A stretch of DNA of 64,000 nt from Amycolatopsis xylanica (GCF_900107045.1 NZ_FNON01000001.1:1240001-1304000), one strand, 5' to 3'. Shown: positions 32,001-40,974, numbered from the stretch's first letter. Translations and numbers: made by a program. Notes: a model not told the origin generated them from the sequence alone.

Positions 32001-32944
32001 CCAACGCCTCCCGCTGCCTGTGTCACACGTGCTCCCAACGTACGCAGGTAGCCTGCGAGCTCGGGCGGCTCGTGCACCTCGAACTCGCAGCCGAGCAGGA
32101 TGAGCCGGATCGCGAGCCATTCGATCGTGTCGCTGTGGCTGCGCAGCACGCAGGTTCCCTCGTCGACGGCCTCCAGCTCGACCGGGATGTCGCCGAACCG
32201 GGTCGCCACCTCCTCGCGCGGGGCGTGGATGGTGGCGACCGCGGTGTACCGGGGCGCGGACGAGTACATCTTGTCGATGACGAAGGTCGCCGCGTCGCCG
32301 GTGGGCAGGTCGCGGGTGGTGCTGCGGGCGCCGGTCGGGAACGGCTCGGTGACCCGGTCGGCGCGGAAGGTGCGCCAGTCGTCGCGGTCGAGGTCGAACG
32401 CGACGAGGTACCAGCGCCGCCCGGACGCGACCAGGCGGTAGGGCTCGGCATGTCGTTTGGCGTCGCGGTAGCCGAACCGGACCCGTTCCCGGTTGGCGAT
32501 GGCGCCAGCGAGCAGGGTCAGCACCGAGGGATCGACCGAGGCGCCGGTGGTCGTGACCGCCATCGTCGCCGTGCCGAGCGCGCCGACGCGGTAGCGCAGC
32601 CGCGACGGGAGCACCTGCTCGAGCTTCGCCAGCGCGCGCACCGAAGCCTCTTCGATGCCGGCGATCGCCTGCCCGGCGGCGGTGCGCAGGCCGACGGCGA
32701 TCGCGACGGCCTCGTCGTCGTCGAGCAGCAGCGGCGGCATCGCGGCGCCCGCGACCAGGCGATAACCACCCTCGGACCCCATGGTCGCCTCGACCGGGTA
32801 GCCGAGCTCGCGCAGGCGGTCGATGTCGCGGCGGATGGTCCTGGTGCTGACTTCGAGCCGTTCGGCCAGCTCGCTGCCCGGCCATTCGCGCGGGGTCTGC
32901 AGCAGCGACAGCAGGTTCAGCAGCCGTGCCGGGGTGTCGGTCAT
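31997..32944 (-). CDS. YafY-like HTH/WYL-domain regulator
   Basis: The 315-residue protein has an N-terminal DeoR-like HTH (ARLLNLLSLLQTPREWPGSE LAERLEVSTRTIRRDIDRLR) and a WYL domain (VRFGYRDAKRHAEPYRLVAS GRRWYLVAFDLDRDDWRTFR). WYL proteins sense nucleotides, nucleic acids or other ligands. The dyad TAGGAC-N7-GTCCTA 22 bp upstream of its start, repeated at 33484, is a likely operator. Confidence 0.92.
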   Translation of the reverse strand: MTDTPARLLNLLSLLQTPREWPGSELAERLEVSTRTIRRDIDRLRELGYPVEATMGSEGGYRLVAGAAMPPLLLDDDEAVAIAVGLRTAAGQAIAGIEEASVRALAKLEQVLPSRLRYRVGALGTATMAVTTTGASVDPSVLTLLAGAIANRERVRFGYRDAKRHAEPYRLVASGRRWYLVAFDLDRDDWRTFRADRVTEPFPTGARSTTRDLPTGDAATFVIDKMYSSAPRYTAVATIHAPREEVATRFGDIPVELEAVDEGTCVLRSHSDTIEWLAIRLILLGCEFEVHEPPELAGYLRTLGARVTQAAGGVG

Positions 32945-32965
32945 GGCCGGATAATGCCAGGCGTC

Positions 32966-32984
32966 TAGGACGCTTCCCGTCCTA
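32966..32984. promoter_or_regulatory. Dyad TAGGAC-N7-GTCCTA, site 1
   Basis: TAGGACGCTTCCCGTCCTA lies in the 50-bp spacer between the divergent WYL regulator and GNAT genes, 11 bp before the GNAT ATG. The same 6-7-6 dyad occurs at 33484. It probably binds the WYL regulator. Confidence 0.6.
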
Positions 32985-32994
32985 TATTGACGAA

Positions 32995-33486
32995 ATGGTC
33001 CAGATCGAGGTGTACGACGGCACGGCGCCGCTGTCCGACGAGCTGCTCGCGCTCTATGTCGAGGTGTTCGCCGAGGCCCCGTACAACGACACGCAGGCCG
33101 ACACCGACGAGTTCGTCGCGGAATGGCCCGAGCTGGCGGCCGAGCCGGGCTTCCGGGTGGTGCTCGCCCGCGCCGGCACCGGCGAACTGGCCGGGTTCAC
33201 GATCGGCCATGTCCTCGAACCGGGCACGTCCTGGTGGTCCGGCCTGCGCGAAACCGGCTACGGCGTCGCCGAACTCGGGGTGCACCGTGACTGGCGCCGC
33301 CACGGCATCGCACGGAAACTGCACGACGCGCTGCTCGACGGCCGCCCCGAACGCCAGGTGGTGCTGTGGGCCCGTCCGGCCGCGGAGGTCGCCAGGGCCG
33401 TCTACGCGAGCTGGGGCTACCGCCAGGTCGACCTCATCGAGGGACCGAAGCGGACGAATCTCGTGCTCTGCCTTGATCGCCACTAG
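32995..33486 (+). CDS. GNAT family N-acetyltransferase
   Basis: The 163-residue protein has LLALYVEVFAEAPYNDTQAD at the start, then the GNAT core VAELGVHRDWRRHGIARKLH (RRHGIA acetyl-CoA loop) and VYASWGYRQVDLIEGPKRTN. ATG 32995 lies 11 bp from the dyad shared with the WYL regulator. The stop codon is part of the second dyad. Confidence 0.9.
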   Translation: MVQIEVYDGTAPLSDELLALYVEVFAEAPYNDTQADTDEFVAEWPELAAEPGFRVVLARAGTGELAGFTIGHVLEPGTSWWSGLRETGYGVAELGVHRDWRRHGIARKLHDALLDGRPERQVVLWARPAAEVARAVYASWGYRQVDLIEGPKRTNLVLCLDRH

Positions 33487-33502
33487 GACAAGATCTGTCC
33501 TA
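33484..33502. promoter_or_regulatory. Dyad TAGGAC-N7-GTCCTA, site 2
   Basis: TAGGACAAGATCTGTCCTA overlaps the GNAT stop codon and ends 22 bp before the epoxide-hydrolase ATG. It matches site 1 in both arms and spacing, placing the epoxide hydrolase under the same putative regulator. Confidence 0.6.
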
Positions 33503-33524
33503 CTAGGCCTCTAGCTTTCTCCGC

Positions 33525-34610
33525 ATGAAGCCTTTCCGCATCCAATTCCCGCAAGCCGACCTCGACGACCTCGGCCAGCGCCTCGCCGCGACCCGCTGGC
33601 CACGCCAGCTGCCCGGTGAGGGCTGGAGCCGAGGCGTGCCCGTCGACTACCTCCGCGACCTCGCCGAGTACTGGCGAACCGGCTACGACTGGCGCGCACA
33701 CGAGCGCGCGCTCAACGAATTCCCGCAGTACACCACGGAAATCGACGGTCGCACCGTCCACTTCGTACACTCGCGCTGCGCGGACCCCGAGGCGCCCGCG
33801 CTGCTGCTCACGCACAGCTGGCCCGGCTCGATCGCCGAGTTCACCCGGATTCTCGGCCCGCTCGGCAAGCACTTCCACCTGGTCGCGCCGTCGGTGCCCG
33901 GCTTCGGTTTCTCCGAGGCGCCCCGCGAAACCGGCTGGTCGCTCGAACGCGTCGCCCGGATGTGGGCCGAGCTCATGACCGAACTCGGCTACGACCGCTT
34001 CGGCGCGCACGGCAACGACGCCGGCGCGCTCATCTCGCCGACGCTCGCGCGGCTCTTCCCCGAGCGTGTCACCGGCGTCCACCTCACCGGCGGTCTCGGT
34101 TTCCCGTCGGACTTCAGCGAGCTGACCGGCGAGGAGCAGGCGCGGTTCGCCGAGATGGGCGAACTGATGGCGAGCGGCGCCTTCCTGCACACCGACATCC
34201 TCGGCAAGCTCCCGCAGACCTTCTCCTACGGGCTCACCGATTCGCCGGTCGCGCAGCTCGCGTGGATCGTCGAGAAGTTCAAGCACTGGACCGACCCCGC
34301 GGCCGCCTTGCCCGAGGATGCCGTCGACCGCGACCAGCTGCTCACCAACGTCACGCTGTACTGGCTCACCGGCACGGCCGCGACGTCGAGCTGGATGTAC
34401 TACGAGGGCCTGGCTGGCTGGGCGCCGTCGCAGTCGCTGGTGCCGACGGCGAACCTGGTCTTCCCCAACGACCCGTCGCTGCGCCGCCTCGCCGAGCGCG
34501 ACAACAAGATCGCGCGCTGGACCGAAGCCGCGCGGGGCGGGCACTTCGCGGCAATGGAGCGGCCTGAGCTGCTGGTCGCCGACCTCGTGGCGTTCTTCAA
34601 GCCCGCCTAG
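33525..34610 (+). CDS. Epoxide hydrolase (EHN-type alpha/beta hydrolase)
   Basis: The 361-residue protein has an epoxide-hydrolase N-terminal domain (FRIQFPQADLDDLGQRLAAT RWP; YWRTGYDWRAHERALNEFPQ) and an alpha/beta core: HSWPGSIAEF (oxyanion), nucleophile Asp in HGNDAGALI, YW in VTLYWLTGTAATSSWMYYE, and the catalytic His in RGGHFAAMERPE. It should open epoxides to diols; the substrate is unknown. Confidence 0.93.
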   Translation: MKPFRIQFPQADLDDLGQRLAATRWPRQLPGEGWSRGVPVDYLRDLAEYWRTGYDWRAHERALNEFPQYTTEIDGRTVHFVHSRCADPEAPALLLTHSWPGSIAEFTRILGPLGKHFHLVAPSVPGFGFSEAPRETGWSLERVARMWAELMTELGYDRFGAHGNDAGALISPTLARLFPERVTGVHLTGGLGFPSDFSELTGEEQARFAEMGELMASGAFLHTDILGKLPQTFSYGLTDSPVAQLAWIVEKFKHWTDPAAALPEDAVDRDQLLTNVTLYWLTGTAATSSWMYYEGLAGWAPSQSLVPTANLVFPNDPSLRRLAERDNKIARWTEAARGGHFAAMERPELLVADLVAFFKPA

Positions 34611-34627
34611 GTGATGCTGAAGCGATC

Positions 34628-34653
34628 TTCAGGACGTTTCAGGAACCGTTCAG
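34628..34653 (+). promoter_or_regulatory. Direct TTCAG repeats upstream of the protease gene
   Basis: TTCAG occurs at 34628, 34638 and 34649, close to an 11-nt (one helical turn) period, as in OmpR/PhoP-type response-regulator boxes. It lies 46-71 bp upstream of the serine protease start. Confidence 0.35.
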
Positions 34654-34698
34654 CCGCCCCTCGGTAAACCGGTGAGCAGGAACCGAGAGGGGAACACG

Positions 34699-35463
34699 AT
34701 GAGGAAACGATTGCTCGCGCTGTGCCTGCTGGCGGCGGTGGCGGGCGCGGCAGGCGTCGCCGGTCCGGCGTCGGCCCGCCCGATGATCGTGGGCGGCTCG
34801 GACGCGAGCGAAACCTACGGGTTCATGGCGTCGGTGCAGAACGAGCTCGGCCACGAGCGATGCGGCGCGTCGCTGATCAGTCCCGAATGGCTGGTCACCG
34901 CGGGCCACTGTGTCTCGGACCGCCACACGGGCGAGGTGCTCGACCCGGCGCTGACGTGGATCCGGGTGGGCTCCCTCGATCGCACCCAGGGCGGCGAACG
35001 CATCCGAGCGGACAGGTTCATCCGGCACGAGAAGTTCGACATGGCGTTGCACCACGACATCGCGCTCGTGCACCTCGCCGCGCCGGTCGCCGCGCGGCCG
35101 ATCGCGATCGGCGCGGCACCGGCGACCGGCGCCGCGATCCGGTTGCTCGGCTGGGGGAAGACGTGCCCGACCCCGGGCTGTGGTGAAGCGCCGGTGCTGC
35201 TGCGGGAGCTCGACACGACGGTCGCCGGCGCTTCGGCCTGCGGGGAGGACTTCGATCCGGCCTTGCAGCTGTGCACTGACAACAAGAACGGCACGGCCAA
35301 CGCCTGCTTCGGTGACTCCGGTGGTCCGGCCGTGGTCGCCGACGGAGGCGAATGGAAGCTGGTCGGCGCCACCAGCCACGGCCAAAGCGCGAGCTGCGTC
35401 GACAAGGCGGGCATCTACACGAACGTGGTCGCGTACGCCGATTGGATCAAGCAGAACACGTGA
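34699..35463 (+). CDS. Secreted trypsin-like serine protease
   Basis: The 254-residue protein has a signal peptide (MRKRLLALCLLAAVAGAAGV, then GPASARP), the mature start IVGGSDAS, and the triad His (VTAGHCVS), Asp (HHDIALVHL) and Ser (CFGDSGGPAVV). Paired cysteines match the chymotrypsin fold. GAGAGGGGAACACG precedes ATG 34699. It should be an extracellular S1A protease. Confidence 0.95.
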   Translation: MRKRLLALCLLAAVAGAAGVAGPASARPMIVGGSDASETYGFMASVQNELGHERCGASLISPEWLVTAGHCVSDRHTGEVLDPALTWIRVGSLDRTQGGERIRADRFIRHEKFDMALHHDIALVHLAAPVAARPIAIGAAPATGAAIRLLGWGKTCPTPGCGEAPVLLRELDTTVAGASACGEDFDPALQLCTDNKNGTANACFGDSGGPAVVADGGEWKLVGATSHGQSASCVDKAGIYTNVVAYADWIKQNT

Positions 35464-35470
35464 GCCGTCG

Positions 35471-35507
35471 AGGCGGGGTACCCCGCTGGCCTGGGCGCCC
35501 GCCTTTT
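35471..35507 (+). terminator. Terminator after the protease gene
   Basis: AGGCGGG and CCCGCCT arms (with the inner palindrome GCGGGGTACCCCGC at 35473-35486) are followed by TTTT. It starts 7 nt after the protease stop codon. Confidence 0.65.
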
Positions 35508-35528
35508 CGCGTGCTCTAAAGTGGAGAC

Positions 35529-36287
35529 ATGAGCGGACGCTTAGTATGTATCGGCGACTCCTTCACCGAGGGAGTCGGAGACGAGGACCCTCGCTACCCG
35601 AACGGGGTGCGTGGCTGGGCCGATCGCGTGGCGGAGCAGCTGGCGGCGCACACGCCCGGCTTCCTGTACGCGAACCTCGCGGTGCGTGGCAAGCTGGCAG
35701 GGCAGATTCTCGCCGAACAGCTGGAGCCCGCTCTCGATCTGCGTCCCGACCTGGTGACCTTCTACGCGGGCGGCAACGACCTGATGCGGCCCAAGGTCGA
35801 CATCGACGGGCTGCTCGAGGACTACGACAAGGGTGTCGCGCGGCTGACCGAGGCCGGTGCGCGCGTGGTGCTGTTCACCGGCGTGGACGGCGTCGAGGAC
35901 GCGTTGTTCCGCAAGATGCGCGGCCGGGTCGCGATCTACAACGAGCACGTCCGGCTGATGGCCGCGCGGCACGGCGCGACGCTGGTGGACATGTGGGCGA
36001 TGCGGCCGCTGCGTGACCGGCGGCTGTGGTCGGCCGACCGGCTGCACCTCAACCACCTCGGCCACACCGAGGTCGCCGTCGCGGTGCTCGACGCGCTCGG
36101 CGCCCCGCACTCGCTCAAGCCCGCCGGCCTCGGGCCCCGGGAAACCGTCGACCCGCGCACGCGCCGCCGCGAGAACATCGCCTGGGCCAAGGCGCACGCG
36201 CTGCCGTGGGTGCAGCGGCGGCTGCGTGGTGAGTCCTCCGGCGACACGGTCACCGCGAAGCGGCCCGCGCTCGCGCCGGTCGAGTAG
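35529..36287 (+). CDS. SGNH/GDSL-type esterase
   Basis: The 252-residue protein has block I CIGDSFTEGVGDED (Ser), block II NLAVRGKLAGQI, block III FYAGGNDLMRP and block V DRLHLNHLGHTEVA (Asp/His). No signal peptide is present, so it is a cytoplasmic lipase/esterase of the GDSL class. A basic Arg-rich tail (ALPWVQRRLRGESSG) follows the catalytic domain. Confidence 0.93.
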   Translation: MSGRLVCIGDSFTEGVGDEDPRYPNGVRGWADRVAEQLAAHTPGFLYANLAVRGKLAGQILAEQLEPALDLRPDLVTFYAGGNDLMRPKVDIDGLLEDYDKGVARLTEAGARVVLFTGVDGVEDALFRKMRGRVAIYNEHVRLMAARHGATLVDMWAMRPLRDRRLWSADRLHLNHLGHTEVAVAVLDALGAPHSLKPAGLGPRETVDPRTRRRENIAWAKAHALPWVQRRLRGESSGDTVTAKRPALAPVE

Positions 36288-36310
36288 CCGGGACCGCTCC
36301 CGGAACCTGG

Positions 36311-36358
36311 GGTCGTGAGTGTTCCGGCCGGTTCTAACCGGCCGGAACACTCACGACC
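36311..36358. repeat. Palindromic repeat family A, copy 5
   Basis: Identical in its 48-bp core to the copy at 26408-26455. It separates the convergent SGNH esterase and GH15 genes. Confidence 0.9.
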
Positions 36359-36366
36359 ACTGAGCG

Positions 36367-39300
36367 CTAGAGCGTGATCGCCCTGATGGCGACCGGGCCC
36401 CGGGTCGGGTCGAGGATCTCGGCCTGGGTTGTTCCGGGCGGGGTGAGCACGTCCATCGCCTTCGGGGCGGTGGACGGGTCGAGCGCGCAGATCGGGCTGG
36501 AGCCGCCCGCCGCGCACAGGCCGAACGTGTAGGCGCCCGCCGTCGGCGTGAAGCCGCGTGCCTGGTCGGGGCTGTTGCCCTCCTGGCCGGTGAGCACCAC
36601 GGCGAACTTCCAGCCGGGCCCGGGTGTCCCGAAAGCCGCTTTCGGCACACTGATCGAGATGTAGCGCGAGCCTTGGCTGGCCTGGACGGACGCCGTGCCG
36701 GGCCGGGCACCGGAAGCGTCGGTGAAGACCGGGTCGGCGAAGCCCTGCACCTCGATCATGGAACTCCACGCGTCCTGCGCGGCGATGCCATAGCGGCGGC
36801 TCGCGAACGGCGCGGCGGTCGACGTCCGCGCCGCGCCCGGGTCACGCGCGTACACGGTGAGCAGCTGCGCGCCGAACGAGGAGCCGAAGGTGGGGCTCAG
36901 GTCGCGCAGCTGGGTGCGCAGCACCAGCGTCGCGCCGGAGTCGATCACCTGGAACCGCTGGATGTCGAACGCGCCGTCGTGGAAGTCGCCCGCGGTCGGG
37001 TAGGTGTAGGTGCCGGGCCCGTTGTCGTCGTGGTCGGGATCGGTGACGTCGAGCAGCACGGTGCCGGTGACGAAGTCCGAGGTCACCACGCGCTGCGCGT
37101 AGCCGGTGTCCCTGCCTTGCGACGCCGCCGCGGTCACGACGGTGGCCCCCAGCGGCGTCGGCACGACGGCGCTGAACGCCCCCGCCGCGTCCGCCCGGGT
37201 GCTCACCACGGTGGTCGCCCCGCCCGCGTCGGTCGCGGTCGCCGAGACCTCGACGGCGCTGCCCGCCGGCGCGGTGCCGGTGACGGTGGTCGTCGGCGTC
37301 GAGACGGTCGCGGGCGCCGTCACGGTGACCGCGAGCGCGCCGGGCGCCCGGGTGTAGCGGGCGCGGACCTCGGCGGGCTGCTCGACCGGGCGGCCCTCGT
37401 CGAGCCCGCGGGCGAGCCGGGCGTACTGCGACTGCGCCCAGCTCAGCGGCGAGGCCGAGCCGACGGACTCGCCGGGCTTGAACCCGATCGACGCGGTCGC
37501 CGGATCGGTGCCGAACGGCGAGGCGGGCACCGCCGGGTTCTCCCAGATCTGCTCGGGCACCAGCCCGGTGCCGCTCGTCTGGTCGCGCATCGCCTTGAGC
37601 AGGCTCGCGGCGCCGCGCCGGTCCCCGGTCTGCAGCTGCTGCTCGCCGCGCTCGCCCGCGAGCACCGGCCACAGGTGCCCGGAGCCGACATTGCCGCTGG
37701 GCCAAGGCTTTCCGCTCGGCGCGCAGGCCGTCGGGTCGGGTTCGTAGCAGTCGCCGTAGCCGTCCTCGCTGCCCGGCGTGGCGGTGCCGTAGCGGTACCA
37801 GCCCGGCCCGGCCGGGGTGTCGCGCTTGATCACCTGGTCGACGACGGCCAGCGAGCGCCGGACGTCGGGGTCGTCGGCGGGGAGCACGCCGAGCCTGGTC
37901 AGTTCGAGGAACCCGGCGTCGATGATCGCGCGCTGGTCGGCGTTGACCGAGCCGTTGCCCAGGTTGTATTCGACGGCCGAGTTCGGGTCGCCGTTCTTGG
38001 TCAGCCTGAGGAAGTAGCGGCCGTCGGCGTACGGGCCGGTCGAGGTGACGGTCCAGCCCTTGATGGAGCGCTGGAAGTGGTCGGCCGTGGCCCGGTAGAC
38101 GCGGGCGCGGGCCGGATCGCCGTTGCGGTCGGCGATCGTGCCCGCCGCGACGAGCCCGGCGATCTCGGCGGCGATGGTCGACGGCGAGTACCCGCCCTGC
38201 TCCTCCCAGCGCTCCGAGCCGAACGACGGGCCGTGCGCGACGACGAAGTCCGCCGCGCCGCGGATGTGGTTGTCGTACAACGACTTGTCGCGGTCGAGCC
38301 CGGCCTGCAGCGCCATCAGGATCGGGTACGCGCTCTCGTCGAGCTGGTCACCACCGGAGTCCGGGGCCTTCTTGCCGTTGAGCATCGAGTTGCGCGGGAA
38401 CCGGCCGTCGGGTTGCTGTTGCTTGCCGAACAGCCAGTTCACCGTGGCGCGGGCGGTGTCGACGTCACCGGCGGCCAGCAGCCCCGAGAAGCTTTCGTAG
38501 AGGTCGCGGGCGAAGATCTCGCGGTAGGACCCGAAGTACACCGGCTTGCCGCCGGGCGCGTCGCCTGCGCTGACCGCCTGGCCCCACGGGCTGCCCAGTG
38601 ACGCGACGACCGCGCCGGGGAACGTCTTGTCCTCGCTGGCTTTCAGGACGTTGACCGCGTGGTAGTAGGCATCGCGGTCGCTGCCGCGCACCGGCTTGAG
38701 CCTGGCGTCGTAGTCCCGCCAGCCGTCGGCGTAGCGGCGCTGCAGCTCGGGGAACGGCGTGCGGACGCTGTCGCCCGCGACCGCCACCGCGGCGGCCGCG
38801 GTACGCCCGAAGCCGAGCGACAGCGTCACCGGGCGATGTGGCTCGAAGTCGAGCTGCGCGGTCTGCACGACGTTGCCGTGCGACACCGACGGCGTGGTGT
38901 CGGTGAGCTTGCGCGCGGCGTCGAGCTGGGCGAGCCCGTCGGACGGCGTCCCGGCGAAACCGCTGCTGGTGGCCAGGAAGCGGCGGTCGGCCCGTAGCGC
39001 GCCCGCCAGCGGGACGCCGTAGTCACGCTCGGGCGCGCTGCTTTCGGTGACGGGGTCACTGCTGACGAGCGCGGTGGTCGCGGCGTCGACGGACGCGTCG
39101 TCCGCGCCTCCGTTGACCTGCCCGCCGCCGCCGTTGCCGTTGATGCCGGCGTCGTAGCGGACGTAGAGCTTGAGGTCACCGCCGCCGCGCAGCGGGTCGA
39201 GCCGGGTGCGCAGGACGACGCTGTCCCGCGCGGGGTCGGTCAGGTATTCGGTGACCAGCCGGTAGCGCCCGTTGCGGGCGGTGCTGGTGATCTCGCAGGC

Positions 39301-39624
39301 CATGCCGCCCGCGGTGGTGCGCACCGTGTAGGTGGTGTCGCGGCTCTGCAGGTCGGTGAAGGTGCGCCCGTCGGTGACGACGAACTGCAGTGACTCGACG
39401 TTGGTGTTGTCGATCGTGGGCGCGTAGACGTCGGAGAGCACGCCGCCCGCGACGGTGAACCACGTCTTGCTCGCGGTGGTGCGGGCGGTGCCGAGGCAGT
39501 CCTTGCGGGCGAGACCGAAGTGCGAGGTCGCGCCGGGACCGGACGGCGGGTCGGCGTGGGCGGGCGGCGTGGCACACGCCAGCAGGACGAGCAGGGCGGC
39601 CGGTACGACTCTGGACCGATTCAT
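36367..39624 (-). CDS. Secreted glucodextranase-like GH15 enzyme with C-terminal modules
   Basis: The roughly 1085-residue protein has a signal peptide (VVPAALLVLLACATPPAHAD), a glucodextranase N domain (ATSHFGLARKDCLGTARTTA, SKTWFTVAGGVLSDVYAPTI), a GH15 (alpha/alpha)6 catalytic domain (ETAYPILMALQAG-like region ESAYPILMALQ; SGHLWPVLAGERGEQQL), an Ig-like linker, and a C-terminal glucodextranase-like DOMON domain (DPDHDDNGPGTYTYPTAGDF). It probably releases glucose from alpha-glucans outside the cell. ATG 39633 is an alternative start. Confidence 0.88.
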   Translation of the reverse strand: MNRSRVVPAALLVLLACATPPAHADPPSGPGATSHFGLARKDCLGTARTTASKTWFTVAGGVLSDVYAPTIDNTNVESLQFVVTDGRTFTDLQSRDTTYTVRTTAGGMACEITSTARNGRYRLVTEYLTDPARDSVVLRTRLDPLRGGGDLKLYVRYDAGINGNGGGGQVNGGADDASVDAATTALVSSDPVTESSAPERDYGVPLAGALRADRRFLATSSGFAGTPSDGLAQLDAARKLTDTTPSVSHGNVVQTAQLDFEPHRPVTLSLGFGRTAAAAVAVAGDSVRTPFPELQRRYADGWRDYDARLKPVRGSDRDAYYHAVNVLKASEDKTFPGAVVASLGSPWGQAVSAGDAPGGKPVYFGSYREIFARDLYESFSGLLAAGDVDTARATVNWLFGKQQQPDGRFPRNSMLNGKKAPDSGGDQLDESAYPILMALQAGLDRDKSLYDNHIRGAADFVVAHGPSFGSERWEEQGGYSPSTIAAEIAGLVAAGTIADRNGDPARARVYRATADHFQRSIKGWTVTSTGPYADGRYFLRLTKNGDPNSAVEYNLGNGSVNADQRAIIDAGFLELTRLGVLPADDPDVRRSLAVVDQVIKRDTPAGPGWYRYGTATPGSEDGYGDCYEPDPTACAPSGKPWPSGNVGSGHLWPVLAGERGEQQLQTGDRRGAASLLKAMRDQTSGTGLVPEQIWENPAVPASPFGTDPATASIGFKPGESVGSASPLSWAQSQYARLARGLDEGRPVEQPAEVRARYTRAPGALAVTVTAPATVSTPTTTVTGTAPAGSAVEVSATATDAGGATTVVSTRADAAGAFSAVVPTPLGATVVTAAASQGRDTGYAQRVVTSDFVTGTVLLDVTDPDHDDNGPGTYTYPTAGDFHDGAFDIQRFQVIDSGATLVLRTQLRDLSPTFGSSFGAQLLTVYARDPGAARTSTAAPFASRRYGIAAQDAWSSMIEVQGFADPVFTDASGARPGTASVQASQGSRYISISVPKAAFGTPGPGWKFAVVLTGQEGNSPDQARGFTPTAGAYTFGLCAAGGSSPICALDPSTAPKAMDVLTPPGTTQAEILDPTRGPVAIRAITL

Positions 39625-39735
39625 GGCGAGCATCGGATCACGGCTGCGGGCGGGGGGACAACGGCCGAATGGGCGCAAGGGACCCCTAAGACGGCCTGGG
39701 GGTGAAGCGTGCTTTGTGCAGGGTGGGGCTGGGTT

Positions 39736-39783
39736 GGGTGCTGGGGTGGGTGCTGGGGTGGGTGCTGGGGTGGGTGCTGGGGT
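39736..39783 (+). repeat. Minisatellite of four 12-bp units
   Basis: GGGTGCTGGGGT is repeated four times without error, in the spacer upstream of the GH15 gene. The closely spaced G-runs could form a quadruplex on the plus strand. It is not part of a supported gene. Confidence 0.9.
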
Positions 39784-39786
39784 GGG

Positions 39787-39849
39787 ACCGGGATTTAGCG
39801 GGCTTTATCCCGGGAAAAGCGTCCGGGATAAAGCCCGCTAAATCCCGGT
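39787..39849. repeat. Palindromic repeat family B, copy 3
   Basis: ACCGGGATTTAGCGGGCTTT and its complement enclose GAAAAGCGT, a nearly perfect hairpin of about 27 bp. It touches the stop codon of the GyrI-like gene (39849), so it likely serves as that gene's terminator. Confidence 0.85.
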
Positions 39850-40328
39850 CAGGCGAGTTTGAAGACTAGGTCGGTCTCCCACTTGTTCCAGTCGGGCTGT
39901 TCGGCCGGGTGGGTCTTGTAGACCTCGAGGCGGGCGGCCCAGGTCTCGACGCCGTCGCGGTCGGTCATGTCCCAGCGCAGGCCCTGCTCGGCGGCCTGCG
40001 CGAGAAGCTTGCCGGTGGCGTCGGCGAGCTTGTCCGGGTGGCCGTGATGGGTGTGCACCGCGTAGCGCCCCGCCGGCAGCACGCCCGCGAAGATCTCGCC
40101 GTCGCCTTCGACCGGTGAGGCGACCGGGACGCCGGCCTCGACTTCCAGCCGGTCCGGCATCTCCAGCGAGTCGTACTTGAAGAACGGCGCCGACACCGGG
40201 GCGATCCCGCGCCCGGCCAGCCAGCCGATGACCACGGGCAGCTTGTCCGCGATCTCGGGGAAGTCGTTGATCGAGATCGTCCGCTTGATCGCCACGTAGT
40301 GCTGCTCTGGCCGGTCTTCGATCCGCAT
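39849..40328 (-). CDS. GyrI-like effector-binding protein
   Basis: The 159-residue protein starts [20 protein letters not shown] at ATG 40328, 8 nt after GGAGG. The SOUL/GyrI-like fold is indicated by [27 protein letters not shown] and [27 protein letters not shown]. These proteins bind small ligands, often as stand-alone relatives of AraC-type effector domains. ATG 40343 is also open. Confidence 0.88.
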   Translation of the reverse strand: MRIEDRPEQHYVAIKRTISINDFPEIADKLPVVIGWLAGRGIAPVSAPFFKYDSLEMPDRLEVEAGVPVASPVEGDGEIFAGVLPAGRYAVHTHHGHPDKLADATGKLLAQAAEQGLRWDMTDRDGVETWAARLEVYKTHPAEQPDWNKWETDLVFKLA

Positions 40329-40417
40329 GGTGTGTTCCTCCATACCGCTGTTCTACGACCTCACACTGTGTCAGGGTCAACGCCGGAAAACCGGCCGGAG
40401 AAAATCTTCGGACGGTG

Positions 40418-40444
40418 TGTCGAAAGCTCTGGGGGCTGTTCGAC
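40418..40444 (+). promoter_or_regulatory. ECF42-type promoter of the DGPF gene
   Basis: TGTCGA (40418-40423) is followed after 17 bp by CGAC (40441-40444), 52 bp upstream of the DGPF-protein start. This agrees with the TGTCGA -35 and CGA/TC -10 motif reported for ECF42 sigma factors, which are encoded next to DGPF genes as here. Confidence 0.65.
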
Positions 40445-40495
40445 GCGTAGGCAGAGAGCAGGCGGAAGACCCGCTCCGTACGTCGAGGAGAAGCC

Positions 40496-40927
40496 ATGCG
40501 TTACATGTTCCTGGTCAAGGGCGACGAGAACACCGAAGCCGGCACGATGCCCGGCCCGGAGGTGTTCGAGGCGATGAACAAGTACAACGAGGAGCTCATC
40601 GCCGCGGGCGTCATGCTGGCCGCCGAAGGCCTCGCGCCCAGCTCGCACGGGCTGAAGGTGCGCTACGAGGGCAACGGCAAGACCACCGTGACAGACGGCC
40701 CGTTCACCGAGACCAAGGAGCTGCTCGCCGGATTCTGGCTGCTGCAGGTCAAGTCGCGCGAGGAGGCCATCGAATGGGCGCAGCGCGCGCCGTTCGGTGA
40801 CGGCTTCGAGCTGGAGGTCCGCCGGATCTTCGCGCCCGAGGACCTGCCAGAGGGCGCGGTGCCGCAGGAGGTGCTCGAGAAGGAGGCCCAGTGGCGCGAG
40901 GCGAACGAGAAGCCGATCGGCTCCTGA
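40496..40927 (+). CDS. YCII-related DGPF-domain protein
   Basis: The 143-residue protein starts [20 protein letters not shown] and contains the eponymous [22 protein letters not shown] motif. DGPF proteins are the usual targets and partners of ECF41/ECF42 sigma factors; their biochemical role is uncertain. GAGGAGAAGCC precedes the ATG. Confidence 0.94.
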   Translation: MRYMFLVKGDENTEAGTMPGPEVFEAMNKYNEELIAAGVMLAAEGLAPSSHGLKVRYEGNGKTTVTDGPFTETKELLAGFWLLQVKSREEAIEWAQRAPFGDGFELEVRRIFAPEDLPEGAVPQEVLEKEAQWREANEKPIGS

Positions 40928-40974
40928 GCGATTCGGTTGCCGTCACGGCCTGATCGGTGATCTGATGGCTCGCC

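Noticed and set aside
36673..38601. 642-residue plus-strand ORF opposite the GH15 gene
   Set aside because: Its Arg/Ala/Gly-rich sequence has no recognisable domain and the minus strand encodes a clear enzyme.
39455..39841. ORF with a GAGVGAGVGAGVG tail
   Set aside because: It is a translation of the 12-bp minisatellite and of antisense GH15 sequence, with no start signal.
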